From Candidatus Aerophobota bacterium (GTDB lineage: Bacteria > Aerophobota > Aerophobia > Aerophobales > AE-B3A), in NCBI GenBank assembly GCA_030610725.1, contig JAUWRE010000005.1, positions 1 to 13,146 on the forward strand: a stretch of DNA of 13,146 nt, given 5' to 3'. This document shows positions 7,194-13,146 of this stretch, piece by piece. How positions within the stretch are numbered: position 1 is the stretch's first letter; each line of letters opens with the position of its first letter. The notes under the pieces are model-generated. The model had not been told where the DNA came from. It was given only the letters and a program-made list of their open reading frames with translations, and made no database searches. Position numbers and translations under genes: made by a program.

Positions 7194-8078
7194 TTAGCCA
7201 AACTTCTCAATAAGACTGTCAAGATATCTCTTATTATCTTCAGTCACCTTCAATGCTTTTGGCCAGAAACACAAATCAATAGTCCACCATTCATCATCAT
7301 AGCCGGCTTCCAGGATAGCGGGGATGATCTTGTCGAAATCTAACACTCCGGTACCAAGAGGAGCGTGGGTGCTAGTTTCATCATTGTGCAAGGTTTCGTC
7401 TGAATCAATCAGATGGATGTGGCCAATTTTTCCGGTTAACATATGGGCAAATTGAACCACGCCACCATCCAGGGTCTCTTTTTGACCCAGCTGCCGGGAC
7501 CCCACCACTGAGCACATATGGGCGTGACACGAATCAAAGAGAATTGAAAAATTAGGATGATCCACTTTATAGACCATGCGGATTACTTGGCTCGGTTTAT
7601 TGAAGAGAAAACCCGGTTCGAATTCCCAAATTAGCTTTACCCCGCTCTTTGCGCAGATACCAGCGGCCATATTCCAGACTTCGGCGACTTTGGCAAAGCA
7701 TGTTTCATAATTCATACCCCCGGGTATGGTTGTGGGAGCATCAACGGTGTCAACTCTTAGTTTAGGAATACGGAGGTCGTCACAGATTTCTAGATTTCTC
7801 TTAACTACATCGAGATAATCATTGTTCTTGGTAGTTGCTGGTGAGGGAAACGGTGCCGCTACTCCGGATACTTCCAGGCCATAGTCAACCAGCATTTTCT
7901 TGATTTCTTTGCGTCTTTCCTTTGTATTGGGTTCGAGATGCGGTGGGAACGCTGCCATCTCAATCCCATCAAAACCTTGGCCAGAAAGCGCCTCAAGTAC
8001 AGTTTCCAAGGGAATAGGGTCCTCCTGGTATCCACCCCATATATACGCCCATGCCCCGATTGAGGTTTTCTTTTTCAT
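7194..8078 (-). CDS. TIM-barrel sugar isomerase/epimerase (xylose isomerase-like, AP endonuclease 2 fold)
   Basis: This 294-residue protein belongs to the xylose isomerase-like TIM-barrel superfamily that includes IolE, IolI, hydroxypyruvate isomerase and ketose 3-epimerases. Strand and metal-site segments run in order: GFDGIEM (35-41), LIWEFEPG (149-156, candidate metal ligand Glu), LFDSCHAH (180-187, Asp and His), HIHLIDSD (220-227, His) and WWTIDLC (264-270, Asp). STHAPLGTGVLDFD (236-249) is a typical loop of this superfamily. It probably moves a carbonyl or epimerises a sugar or keto-polyol in the cytoplasm using a divalent metal. It is the first gene after a consensus promoter and has an AGGAGGT ribosome site. 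It is followed by the zinc dehydrogenase, consistent with a catabolic pair. The exact reaction is not recognisable. Confidence 0.88.
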   Translation of the reverse strand: MKKKTSIGAWAYIWGGYQEDPIPLETVLEALSGQGFDGIEMAAFPPHLEPNTKERRKEIKKMLVDYGLEVSGVAAPFPSPATTKNNDYLDVVKRNLEICDDLRIPKLRVDTVDAPTTIPGGMNYETCFAKVAEVWNMAAGICAKSGVKLIWEFEPGFLFNKPSQVIRMVYKVDHPNFSILFDSCHAHMCSVVGSRQLGQKETLDGGVVQFAHMLTGKIGHIHLIDSDETLHNDETSTHAPLGTGVLDFDKIIPAILEAGYDDEWWTIDLCFWPKALKVTEDNKRYLDSLIEKFG

Positions 8079-8130
8079 GACCTACCTCCTCATATGGACG
8101 ACCTCAGTTATGTTATATGCAATGTAATAT

Positions 8131-8160
8131 ATTATAGCATTTTCTTGTACGTTTTGTCAA
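8131..8160 (-). promoter_or_regulatory. Consensus sigma70 promoter for isomerase-dehydrogenase genes
   Basis: On the minus strand a perfect -35 TTGACA (8155-8160) is separated by 18 bases from a perfect -10 TATAAT (8131-8136). The -10 is preceded by TGC, an extended -10 feature. It lies about 50 bases upstream of the isomerase ATG. This makes the isomerase, dehydrogenase and probably CUT1 binding-protein genes independently transcribable from the importer operon. Confidence 0.8.
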
Positions 8161-8246
8161 ATTTCTGGGCCGATTTAAAAAAGTCATACTCCTCTCTTTT
8201 TTTGTTTGCTAGGCCGAAAAGGCAGTAATGATGAGAATCTAATCAT

Positions 8247-8266
8247 GACATGCCATGTCCGGACAT
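8247..8266. promoter_or_regulatory. Overlapping palindromes upstream of the isomerase promoter
   Basis: GACATGCCATGTCCGGACAT contains two overlapping inverted repeats: GACATG-C-CATGTC and the perfect 12-base ATGTCCGGACAT. It lies between the ATPase stop and the -35 box, about 90 bases upstream of the latter. It may be a regulator-binding site; no cognate regulator gene is in the window. The rest of 8167-8314 shows no gene or convincing terminator. Confidence 0.35.
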
Positions 8267-8314
8267 TTTTCCCCATCATATTTCCTGGCAGCAATTCCAG
8301 TAATTTCAGCTCGA

Positions 8315-9166
8315 TTATCCTTGATTCTGTTTCGGTCTGTGGTTCTTGCCGCTTTTGGAGGCAAAGTGTCTTCTATTCACATCTGAGCCTTTTGCGGTAT
8401 CAGTATTAACATCGTGGTAATCACCCGGTATAGAACCGACTATCAGCCCTACAATTTCGTCGGTAGTAGTTTCTTTGGTCATTCTCTCGGCTATCTTTTT
8501 TCCTCGACGCATTATCAGGAGTCTGGAAGCCACTGAAAAAACGTCGTGCAGTTGATGGCTAATAATTAATACGGGTATATCCTGAGAGCTCAATGTTCTT
8601 ATTAAGTTGAGAACGTTTTTTTGTTCAACTACTCCCAGGGCAGCAGTAGGCTCGTCCATAATAAGAAGCTTGGCATCCCAATAAATTGACCTGGAGATTG
8701 CCACGGCTTGTCTTTGACCACCGGATAGAGTCCTAATCTGTTTTTTTAGTGAAGGAACCTCTATCTCTAACTGGTCCAATACTTTTCTCGATTCAGAGAG
8801 CATATAGTCATGGTCCAGAATTTTAATAAGGCCCAGGAAACGTTTCAATTTTTCTCTTCCCAGGAAGATGTTTGAATAGACATTCAGATTCTCGGCCAGG
8901 GCAAGGTCCTGGTAGATGGTCTCAATACCTATCTTGAGAGCATGCATGGGATTATCTATCCTGGTTTCTTTTCCTGCAAAAAAAATCTTTCCCCTATTGG
9001 CATGATAAACACCGGAAATAACTTTTATCAAAGTGGATTTTCCGGCCCCATTGTCTCCCAGGAGTCCCACTACCTCGCCCGGGAATATTTTCATATCCAT
9101 ATTGTCTACCGCGGTGAGACCGCCAAATCGTTTGGTAATGTTCTTGACTTCCAGTAGTGGCTCCAT
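8315..9166 (-). CDS. CUT2 sugar ABC transporter ATP-binding protein (FrcA-like, single domain)
   Basis: This cytoplasmic ATPase drives a ribose/fructose-type importer. From the ATG at 9166 the protein has 283 residues: MEPLLEVKNITKRFGGLTAV, Walker A GDNGAGKST (37-45), Q-loop Gln86, signature LSGGQ (147-151), Walker B LLIMDEP (167-173) and the switch His204 in IISHQ. The frame is open further upstream to 9451, but that part lies over the permease gene and is not coding-like, so ATG 9166 is chosen. It lies 5 bases after the permease stop, with AAGGA/TAGG just upstream. Only one nucleotide-binding domain is present, unlike two-domain RbsA/XylG; two copies would pair with the two different permeases. 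The last ~38 residues beyond IVGLIVG are polar and basic and do not look like family sequence. Confidence 0.95.
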   Translation of the reverse strand: MEPLLEVKNITKRFGGLTAVDNMDMKIFPGEVVGLLGDNGAGKSTLIKVISGVYHANRGKIFFAGKETRIDNPMHALKIGIETIYQDLALAENLNVYSNIFLGREKLKRFLGLIKILDHDYMLSESRKVLDQLEIEVPSLKKQIRTLSGGQRQAVAISRSIYWDAKLLIMDEPTAALGVVEQKNVLNLIRTLSSQDIPVLIISHQLHDVFSVASRLLIMRRGKKIAERMTKETTTDEIVGLIVGSIPGDYHDVNTDTAKGSDVNRRHFASKSGKNHRPKQNQG

Positions 9167-9171
9167 TTTAC

Positions 9172-10242
9172 CTAATCCTTTCCGTGAACTAATTTGGGAA
9201 GAAACTGATCGATAAGTACAGCAAGAATGAGGATGCAACCAACAGCTATATAAAGATTGTAGGTTGGTACCCCGAGATTGACCAAACCTATCTGCAAGAC
9301 TCCGATAAGCAATACCCCGATGATTGTCCCCCCTATGCTTCCAGTCCCGCCGTAGAGACTGGCTCCGCCGATAACCACTGCTACAACCGCATCTAGAAGA
9401 CGTGCGCTTCCAGCAGGCGCTCTGCCCGTGATAAACATCAGAACGTAGCATACTCCAGCTAAGGAAGCAAAGAAAGAGGAGATCATATAGACTTTTATTA
9501 GATGCCTCTTAACGTTGATGCCAGAGCGTTCAGCCGCATCCACACTACCCCCTATGGCGTAGGTATGCTGACCAAAGCGAGTTTTGGCCAGGATAAAAGC
9601 AAATATAGCAATAAAAATAAATGCGATAATGGTAACATTGGGAACAATAGGCACCAGATTCTGTAGCTCAAGCCTGGTAATATTCTCTGGTATTTTGAAA
9701 AAGGTAAAGGCTTTTTCGGGGAGCCAGTAGATAAGATATCCGTGTCCTATGGAAGATACCAATGTGGGTAAATTGTGTATGGGAACATTATTAGAGATTA
9801 TCTCGGCAAAGCCGTAGGCAATTCCATACATTCCAAAAGTGGCAATGAAAGGAGGAACTCGCAGTTTGGCTACCAGTAAACCATTGATTAGCCCAGGAAG
9901 CAAACCCAGGACCAGAGCGGCGGCGATGCCAGAGGAGACAGCCACAGATTGGGAAATTCCGGCTGCCTGTAAGGTTACCATTACTTTGGCGCAAATGACC
10001 CCGCTGAATCCCACCATAAAACCAACTGACAGGTCGATTCCTCCAGTGATAATGACATAAGTCTGACCGGTTGCCAGCAGGAGCACGACAGTGGAAGTGA
10101 GCAGAATATTCTGCAGATTTCTCAGGCTTAGATAGTTGGTTCCAAAAATAGCAAAGAAAACCAATTCAATGGCAAGAAAGATGAGGATCCATCTCTTTAC
10201 CAGAATGACCAATATTTCTCTAAAATCTGCTTTGTCCATCAT
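9172..10242 (-). CDS. CUT2 sugar ABC transporter permease (RbsC/FrcC-like), second of two
   Basis: This 356-residue integral membrane protein of the ribose/xylose/arabinose/galactoside permease family has many hydrophobic segments. Conserved family segments are ITGGIDLSVG (65-74), LRVPPFIATFGM (127-138), the cytoplasmic ATPase-contact loop FGQHTYAIGGSVDAAERSGI (223-242) and VVIGGASLYGGTGSIGGTI (289-307). It forms the membrane channel with its paralogue encoded just before it. The start overlaps the previous stop as ATGA (10239-10242); a second ATG follows directly. Such overlap implies translational coupling and equal amounts of the two subunits. It shares a 50-base identical DNA tract with the first permease. 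Confidence 0.95.
   Translation of the reverse strand: MMDKADFREILVILVKRWILIFLAIELVFFAIFGTNYLSLRNLQNILLTSTVVLLLATGQTYVIITGGIDLSVGFMVGFSGVICAKVMVTLQAAGISQSVAVSSGIAAALVLGLLPGLINGLLVAKLRVPPFIATFGMYGIAYGFAEIISNNVPIHNLPTLVSSIGHGYLIYWLPEKAFTFFKIPENITRLELQNLVPIVPNVTIIAFIFIAIFAFILAKTRFGQHTYAIGGSVDAAERSGINVKRHLIKVYMISSFFASLAGVCYVLMFITGRAPAGSARLLDAVVAVVIGGASLYGGTGSIGGTIIGVLLIGVLQIGLVNLGVPTYNLYIAVGCILILAVLIDQFLPKLVHGKD
9527..9576 (-). repeat. 50-bp tract identical to 10594-10643 in the paralogous permease gene
   Basis: All 50 bases, including third codon positions, match the copy at 10594-10643. Beyond a 2-base mismatch, another 14 bases (AACGTTGATGCCAG) also match. The tract encodes the ATPase-contact loop (AIGGSVDAAER). 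Flanking parts of the two genes differ at many silent positions, so this looks like gene conversion or a recent local exchange. Confidence 0.9.
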
Positions 10243-11333
10243 TCCTTATACACTAGCTCTGGGAAGAATTGGTCAATAAGCACAGCCACAATGAGGATAC
10301 ATCCTACAGCTATGTATCGATAAAAAATTGGTAGACCCATAAGCATCAGACCATTATTCAGAGTGCCAATAAGCAGCACCCCGATGATGGTACCCCAGAT
10401 ATTTCCTTTTCCTCCCATTAGACTCGCTCCGCCAATAACGACTGCGGCAATAGCAAAGAGCTCATAACTTGAGGTATATTGGGTGTGAACTCCCATGTTA
10501 ATCTTGAATACCAGCAGTGCTCCGGCACAAGATGCAAAAAAAGCTGATATCATATAGGTTTTAATCAAATGGCGGGAAACGTTGATGCCAGCCCGTTCAG
10601 CCGCATCCACACTACCCCCTATGGCGTAGGTATGCTGACCAAATTTTGTCTTGGCAAGGACAAAAGCAAATATCACTAGAAGGATAGCTATAACAAGAAC
10701 AGGAAGCGGGATGATCTTCATCAGGTTCCAAATGTCAGCTCGTTCGGTTAGGACAGGTCTAGAGAAAAAGCTAAGTCCCGTTTTTGGCGAGAAATAGGCA
10801 ATATAGGCCATGCCAATGTCCCTTACCCTGGGCGGCAGAAAAGCTATGGGAAAACCCTCCGAAAATCTCCAGGCCAGACCGTTGGCTATGCCCCACATCC
10901 CCAGAGTGGCAATAAAAGGCGGAACCCTGAGCTTGGCTATAAGAATCCCGTTGATAAGTCCTGGAATGAGTCCTAGAAGTATTCCCACCGAACATCCGGC
11001 CGTAATGCTGACAACCTGGGGGAGACCGGCAGCATGTAAATCTCTCATTACTATAGCGGAGACAACGCAAACAAATCCCATTACGAAACCGATGGATAGG
11101 TCAATACCCCCGCTGATGATGACAAAAGTCTCACCCGTTGCCAGTAATAGGAGGGTGGTAGCAGCCAGGATAATATTAGAAAAATTCCTGAGACCAAAGA
11201 AATTCTTCCCCAGGATACTGAAGAGGATGAGCATGCATATCAGGAAAAGCAGGGCCCAGTTCCTGGCAACATGGCTGAGTGTTTTTCTGTCTCTTTTCTT
11301 GTGCATCGCAGAAGGATTACCTGTTGTTCTCAT
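10239..11333 (-). CDS. CUT2 sugar ABC transporter permease (RbsC/FrcC-like), first of two
   Basis: This 364-residue paralogue of the adjacent permease has ISGGIDLSIG (73-82), LRVPPFIATLGMWGIANGL (135-153), the loop FGQHTYAIGGSVDAAERAGI (231-250) and VVIGGASLMGGKGNIWGTI (298-316). The N-terminus is longer and basic (HKKRDRK at 11-17), consistent with a cytoplasmic end. The most N-terminal ATG (11333) lacks a good ribosome site; only a weak AGG lies upstream, and ATG at codon 10 is an alternative start. Together with the downstream permease it probably forms a heterodimeric channel; many CUT2 systems use two copies of one permease. It lies about 100 bases after the binding-protein gene, across a hairpin. 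Confidence 0.94.
   Translation of the reverse strand: MRTTGNPSAMHKKRDRKTLSHVARNWALLFLICMLILFSILGKNFFGLRNFSNIILAATTLLLLATGETFVIISGGIDLSIGFVMGFVCVVSAIVMRDLHAAGLPQVVSITAGCSVGILLGLIPGLINGILIAKLRVPPFIATLGMWGIANGLAWRFSEGFPIAFLPPRVRDIGMAYIAYFSPKTGLSFFSRPVLTERADIWNLMKIIPLPVLVIAILLVIFAFVLAKTKFGQHTYAIGGSVDAAERAGINVSRHLIKTYMISAFFASCAGALLVFKINMGVHTQYTSSYELFAIAAVVIGGASLMGGKGNIWGTIIGVLLIGTLNNGLMLMGLPIFYRYIAVGCILIVAVLIDQFFPELVYKE
10594..10643 (-). repeat. 50-bp tract identical to 9527-9576 in the paralogous permease gene
   Basis: This is the partner copy of the tract at 9527-9576, starting CGTTCAGCCGCATCCACACT on the plus strand and in the same codon frame within the ATPase-contact loop. Confidence 0.9.
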
Positions 11334-11350
11334 GTAAAGCCTGTTCAGTG

Positions 11351-11393
11351 AATGGAGACGACACGAACCAGATGGCTCTATGTCGTCTCCATT
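11351..11393 (-). terminator. Intercistronic 13-bp hairpin between binding-protein and permease genes
   Basis: Perfect 13-base arms AATGGAGACGACA (11351-11363) and TGTCGTCTCCATT (11381-11393) enclose a 17-base loop. It sits 42 bases past the binding-protein stop and 18 bases before the permease ATG. No U-run follows on the minus strand, so full termination is unlikely. Hairpins at this position in ABC importer operons typically stabilise the upstream binding-protein mRNA or let only some transcripts continue, giving an excess of binding protein over permease. Confidence 0.7.
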
Positions 11394-11434
11394 TCATGCA
11401 ATCCTAGTTTCACCTCTTGCTCTCTCATCTCCCT

Positions 11435-12403
11435 TTATTTGTAAATGTACTGTTGTGCATCCGGATCGTTGACGTTGTCCTTAGTGAAGACAAAGAATCC
11501 CGGGATGACCTTCTTAGGTATCTCTGCACCTTCAGTGAGATACTTATATCCCCACTCTACGCACAAGGCGCCCATTTCCGCTGGCATCTGGGCTAAGATA
11601 AGGTCTATCTCACCTTTTTGCAAGGCTTCAATAAGTGTCAGAGTAGCATCCCAGGTGGCGATTTTTACTGCTCCTATCAATCCGGCACTAGCTACAGCTT
11701 GATATGCCCCTTGAGCGCTGAATACGTTCACTCCAAAGACTCCAGCAATATCAGGGTCCTTTTGTAGAGCTGCACTGACCTGAGCTGCCGCTGTCTCCTG
11801 CAAATCCAAACAGTATTCTACCCCTACTAACTCCATGTCGGGAAATATCTCTATTCCTGCCCTGAATCCGTTTTCCCGGCCAATAACACTGGAGACGTCC
11901 GGATTGGTATTCTCCAGGAATACCTTCCCTTTTCCGCCCAGCAAGACAGCCATAGCGCCGGCAACCACCTGACCTCCCAGGAAATTGTCGGTACCGATGT
12001 AGGACAAGGGGAAACTGTACTTACTAGCTTTAGAGTAGTCACCGTCTCCCAGGTAGGTATCAACAGTGATAATCGGAACTCCGCTGTCATAAATCTCTTT
12101 CAGTACAGGAATCAGAGCTTCTGTCGATGTAGGAGCAGTGAAGAGCAGGTCAATATCGCCACGAGCAATAAGGGCTTTCAGAATAGGTACCTGATATTCT
12201 GGCCCCCAAGCCTTAGGGAACTCTCCTACGATTAACTCAACCCCCAATTCCTCTGCCATTGCTTTAGCTCCTTTCTCCATAGTGAAGTAAAAAGGATCTG
12301 CAATACCTGGCATAAAGGCAAATTTCAGTTTTTGAGCGCTGACGCCTGCGGCAAAAGATAATAGCAAGCAGACGCACAATAAACCAATCACGATTCTTTT
12401 CAT
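11435..12403 (-). CDS. CUT2 sugar ABC transporter substrate-binding protein (RbsB-like)
   Basis: This 322-residue periplasmic or extracytoplasmic binding protein (Peripla_BP_4 type) catches a monosaccharide or polyol and hands it to the permeases. Residues 1-23 are a signal peptide (MKRIVIGLLCVCLLLSFAAG core, cleavage after VSA). The mature part follows the RbsB plan: KLKFAFMPGIADPFYFTMEK at the first strand and lobe, a DLLFTAPTS segment, GVPIITVDT, SYIGTDNFLGG, a GVNVFSAQGAYQAV strand, and KIATWDATLTLIEALQKGEI followed by AQMPAEMG near the C-terminus. It is the first gene of the importer operon. An AAAGGAGA ribosome site and a nearby promoter lie upstream. The ligand is not identifiable; the Asp in TVDT and TWDAT occupies usual sugar-contact positions. 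Confidence 0.94.
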   Translation of the reverse strand: MKRIVIGLLCVCLLLSFAAGVSAQKLKFAFMPGIADPFYFTMEKGAKAMAEELGVELIVGEFPKAWGPEYQVPILKALIARGDIDLLFTAPTSTEALIPVLKEIYDSGVPIITVDTYLGDGDYSKASKYSFPLSYIGTDNFLGGQVVAGAMAVLLGGKGKVFLENTNPDVSSVIGRENGFRAGIEIFPDMELVGVEYCLDLQETAAAQVSAALQKDPDIAGVFGVNVFSAQGAYQAVASAGLIGAVKIATWDATLTLIEALQKGEIDLILAQMPAEMGALCVEWGYKYLTEGAEIPKKVIPGFFVFTKDNVNDPDAQQYIYK

Positions 12404-12404
12404 T

Positions 12405-12443
12405 TTATTCTCCTTTGTTGATGTGTTTAACCAAACTTCCCAT
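12405..12443 (-). CDS. Possible 12-codon leader ORF ahead of the binding-protein gene
   Basis: A minus-strand ATG at 12443 opens MGSLVKHINKGE and stops at TAA 12405-12407, one base before the binding-protein ATG. Upstream is AAGGAGGTGA, a full anti-16S match, though its GGAGG is only 3 bases from the ATG, shorter than ideal. The peptide, if made, would couple translation to the next gene. Its amino-acid content gives no attenuation hint. It may equally be a standby ribosome site. Confidence 0.25.
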   Translation of the reverse strand: MGSLVKHINKGE

Positions 12444-12544
12444 TCACCTCCTTTTTAGACCTATTTATTCTTACTACTAAGCATCATCACATTATTGATA
12501 AAAAGTTAGAGAGGCAGTAACAAGCGGATACTGAATAATAGGAA

Positions 12545-12572
12545 AGTATAGCAAATTAGGAGAAAATGTCAA
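12545..12572 (-). promoter_or_regulatory. Sigma70 promoter of the CUT2 importer operon
   Basis: On the minus strand TTGACA (12567-12572), a 16-base spacer and TATACT (12545-12550) preceded by TGC form a strong promoter about 140 bases upstream of the binding-protein ATG. The long leader between them carries two ribosome-site-like sequences. Confidence 0.7.
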
Positions 12573-12579
12573 CAAGGGA

Positions 12580-12608
12580 TTGAGCTCAAATAGCCCACAA
12601 TTGGGCTA
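12580..12608. promoter_or_regulatory. Candidate operator palindromes next to the importer promoter
   Basis: Two palindromes lie directly upstream of the -35 box: perfect TTGAGCTCAA (12580-12589), and TAGCCCA-CAAT-TGGGCTA (12591-12597 paired with 12602-12608). Their position fits an activator or repressor site for sugar-dependent control. No regulator gene is in view. Confidence 0.4.
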
Positions 12609-12619
12609 CATCTACCGCA

Positions 12620-13098
12620 GGAATTGGGAAAGATCTTTGCTAGCCCTTTCTAACGCCCGGTGCGGACATAAAAACGATCATTTTATGGAGCAGCCACAGT
12701 ACGTCGTACTGTACTTGGACTCAAATCTCCAGTGTTATGAAGTAGCAGATGAAGGACGGAAAGAGCAAAGATTATCCAGAGTACCGGAGCAATCTCACGG
12801 TATTTTCTTAGCATAATCTTAATCAATACATAGAAGACAAACCGGAAGGCAAGACCGGTGCTGATGGTAAGAGCATCGATGCTGCGACTTGCATTTATGA
12901 AACAAGTGCAGTAATATAGGAGAGGATTAGAGGTGAGGACAGCTAGTATACTCACTGGTTGGACGGTTAGAGAACATTGAGCACGTATCAAGGGTATATC
13001 TTTACCTAGAGAGAAGAGCCAGGGAGTTAAAGAAAAATATACTGTAATGATTTCGTGAACATCACAGTCCTTTAAATCACAAAGTGAAGGAGGGTACG
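12620..13098. other. Gap between divergent genes with decayed sequence
   Basis: This stretch between the importer promoter region and the plus-strand GPP34-like start holds no intact gene. It contains a perfect CAGTACG-T-CGTACTG palindrome (12697-12711), the oxidoreductase remnant described separately, and a GTGA-ACA-TCAC inverted repeat near 13055. A TATACT near 13038 could be a -10 box for the rightward gene, but no matching -35 was found. Longer open frames on both strands here lack ribosome sites and recognisable motifs. Confidence 0.5.
12812..12919 (+). pseudogene. Probable C-terminal remnant of a Gfo/Idh/MocA-family oxidoreductase
   Basis: A plus-strand frame of 35 codons ending at TAG 12917-12919 contains YIEDKPEGKTGADGKSIDAA followed by TCIYETSAVI. 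This resembles the usual end of Gfo/Idh/MocA oxidoreductases: a short charged segment, then TGxDG, a helix, and YxSA. The frame is closed upstream by TAG at 12809-12811 and no N-terminal Rossmann domain or active-site part is found in any frame nearby. It is probably the relic of a gene once adjoining the sugar cluster. The match is short, so certainty is limited. Confidence 0.45.
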
Positions 13099-13146
13099 AT
13101 GCTTAGCTTTGGGGAGGAATTACTGTTATTAGCGTTGGATGACGAA
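13099..13146 (+). CDS. GPP34 (GOLPH3-like) family protein, first 16 codons
   Basis: A rightward gene starts with ATG at 13099 behind a strong AAGGAGGG ribosome site 5 bases upstream and encodes MLSFGEELLLLALDDE before the window ends. ML.(F/L).EELLLLALDDE is the characteristic N-terminus of the GPP34 family, named for the eukaryotic Golgi phosphoprotein GOLPH3, which binds phosphatidylinositol-4-phosphate. Bacterial members are cytoplasmic proteins of about 200-230 residues without settled function. It is divergent from the sugar importer and is the only clear plus-strand gene start here. Only the N-terminus is visible, so the identification rests on this motif alone. Confidence 0.7.
   Translation, partial: MLSFGEELLLLALDDE

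Noticed and set aside
8200..8240. GCC-GAAAA-GGC hairpin with T-run as a terminator for the ATPase gene
   Set aside because: Stem is only 3-4 bp and the T-run lies on the wrong side for either strand.
9167..9451. Upstream extension of the ATPase open frame
   Set aside because: The 95 extra residues are read over the permease gene in another frame, are rich in Ser, Arg and Cys, and match nothing; the ATPase domain starts cleanly at ATG 9166.
10810..11337. 175-codon plus-strand frame
   Set aside because: It lies antisense to the strongly conserved first permease gene, has no ribosome site, and its composition is that of a complementary-strand shadow.
12580..12816. 78-codon plus-strand frame
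   Set aside because: TTG start inside the promoter and palindrome region, no ribosome site, no recognisable sequence.
12683..12991. 102-codon minus-strand frame with hydrophobic stretches
   Set aside because: It starts at TTG with no good ribosome site, has no recognised motif, and overlaps a plus-strand frame that looks more like true protein remnant; hydrophobicity is expected for the complement of a polar coding stretch.
1..13146. CRISPR array, tRNA, rRNA, toxin-antitoxin or defence island
   Set aside because: No regularly spaced repeats, no tRNA cloverleaf or rRNA-like sequence noticed, and no matching protein motifs.

Overview
The window looks like a bacterial chromosome segment with strong AGGAGG-type ribosome sites, sigma70-type promoters and short operon spacing. 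Its mix of cell-surface glycosyltransferases and many sugar-uptake proteins would fit a fermentative, uncultured-lineage bacterium (Atribacterota/Aerophobota-like). That placement is a guess from gene content and style, not something the sequence proves. Every recognisable intact gene lies on the minus strand except the one entering at the right edge.

Left part (1 to about 4134, visibly A+T-rich): a surface-polysaccharide block. In minus-strand transcription order it holds rmlB (dTDP-glucose 4,6-dehydratase), a C-terminal scrap of a GT4 glycosyltransferase, an intact GT4 glycosyltransferase, a possible second GT4 scrap, a GT2 glycosyltransferase, and the N-terminal part of another GT4 enzyme running off the left edge. 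The scraps indicate gene loss and recombination, as is common in such loci. The rmlA, rmlC and rmlD partners are not in the window.

Junction (4135-4341): a 78-bp imperfect palindromic intergenic repeat and a strong hairpin separate this block from a G+C-richer, metabolically distinct block.

Right part (4342-12403): a sugar or polyol uptake and catabolism cluster. A consensus-like promoter near 12560 drives an RbsB-type binding protein, then two paralogous RbsC/FrcC-type permeases overlapping by 4 bp, then a single-domain ATPase of FrcA type: a complete CUT2 importer. A 13-bp hairpin lies between the binding-protein gene and the permeases. A second, near-perfect promoter (TTGACA-18-TATAAT) sits after the importer and precedes a TIM-barrel sugar isomerase/epimerase, a zinc-dependent medium-chain dehydrogenase and a CUT1-type (MalE/UgpB-like) binding protein that has no permeases beside it. 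The likely scheme is uptake of a sugar or polyol by the CUT2 system followed by oxidation and isomerisation. The substrate cannot be named from sequence alone.

Right edge (12573-13146): the divergent upstream region holds palindromes next to the promoter, a probable plus-strand C-terminal scrap of a Gfo/Idh/MocA oxidoreductase, and the first 16 codons of a plus-strand gene that looks like a GPP34 (GOLPH3-like) protein. I found no tRNA, rRNA, CRISPR array or intact transposase. No clearly novel defence or mobile system is visible. The most interesting signals are a 50-bp DNA-identical tract shared by the two permease genes, gene remnants at both ends, a transposon-like inverted-repeat element at 7025-7182, and the bacterial GPP34 start.
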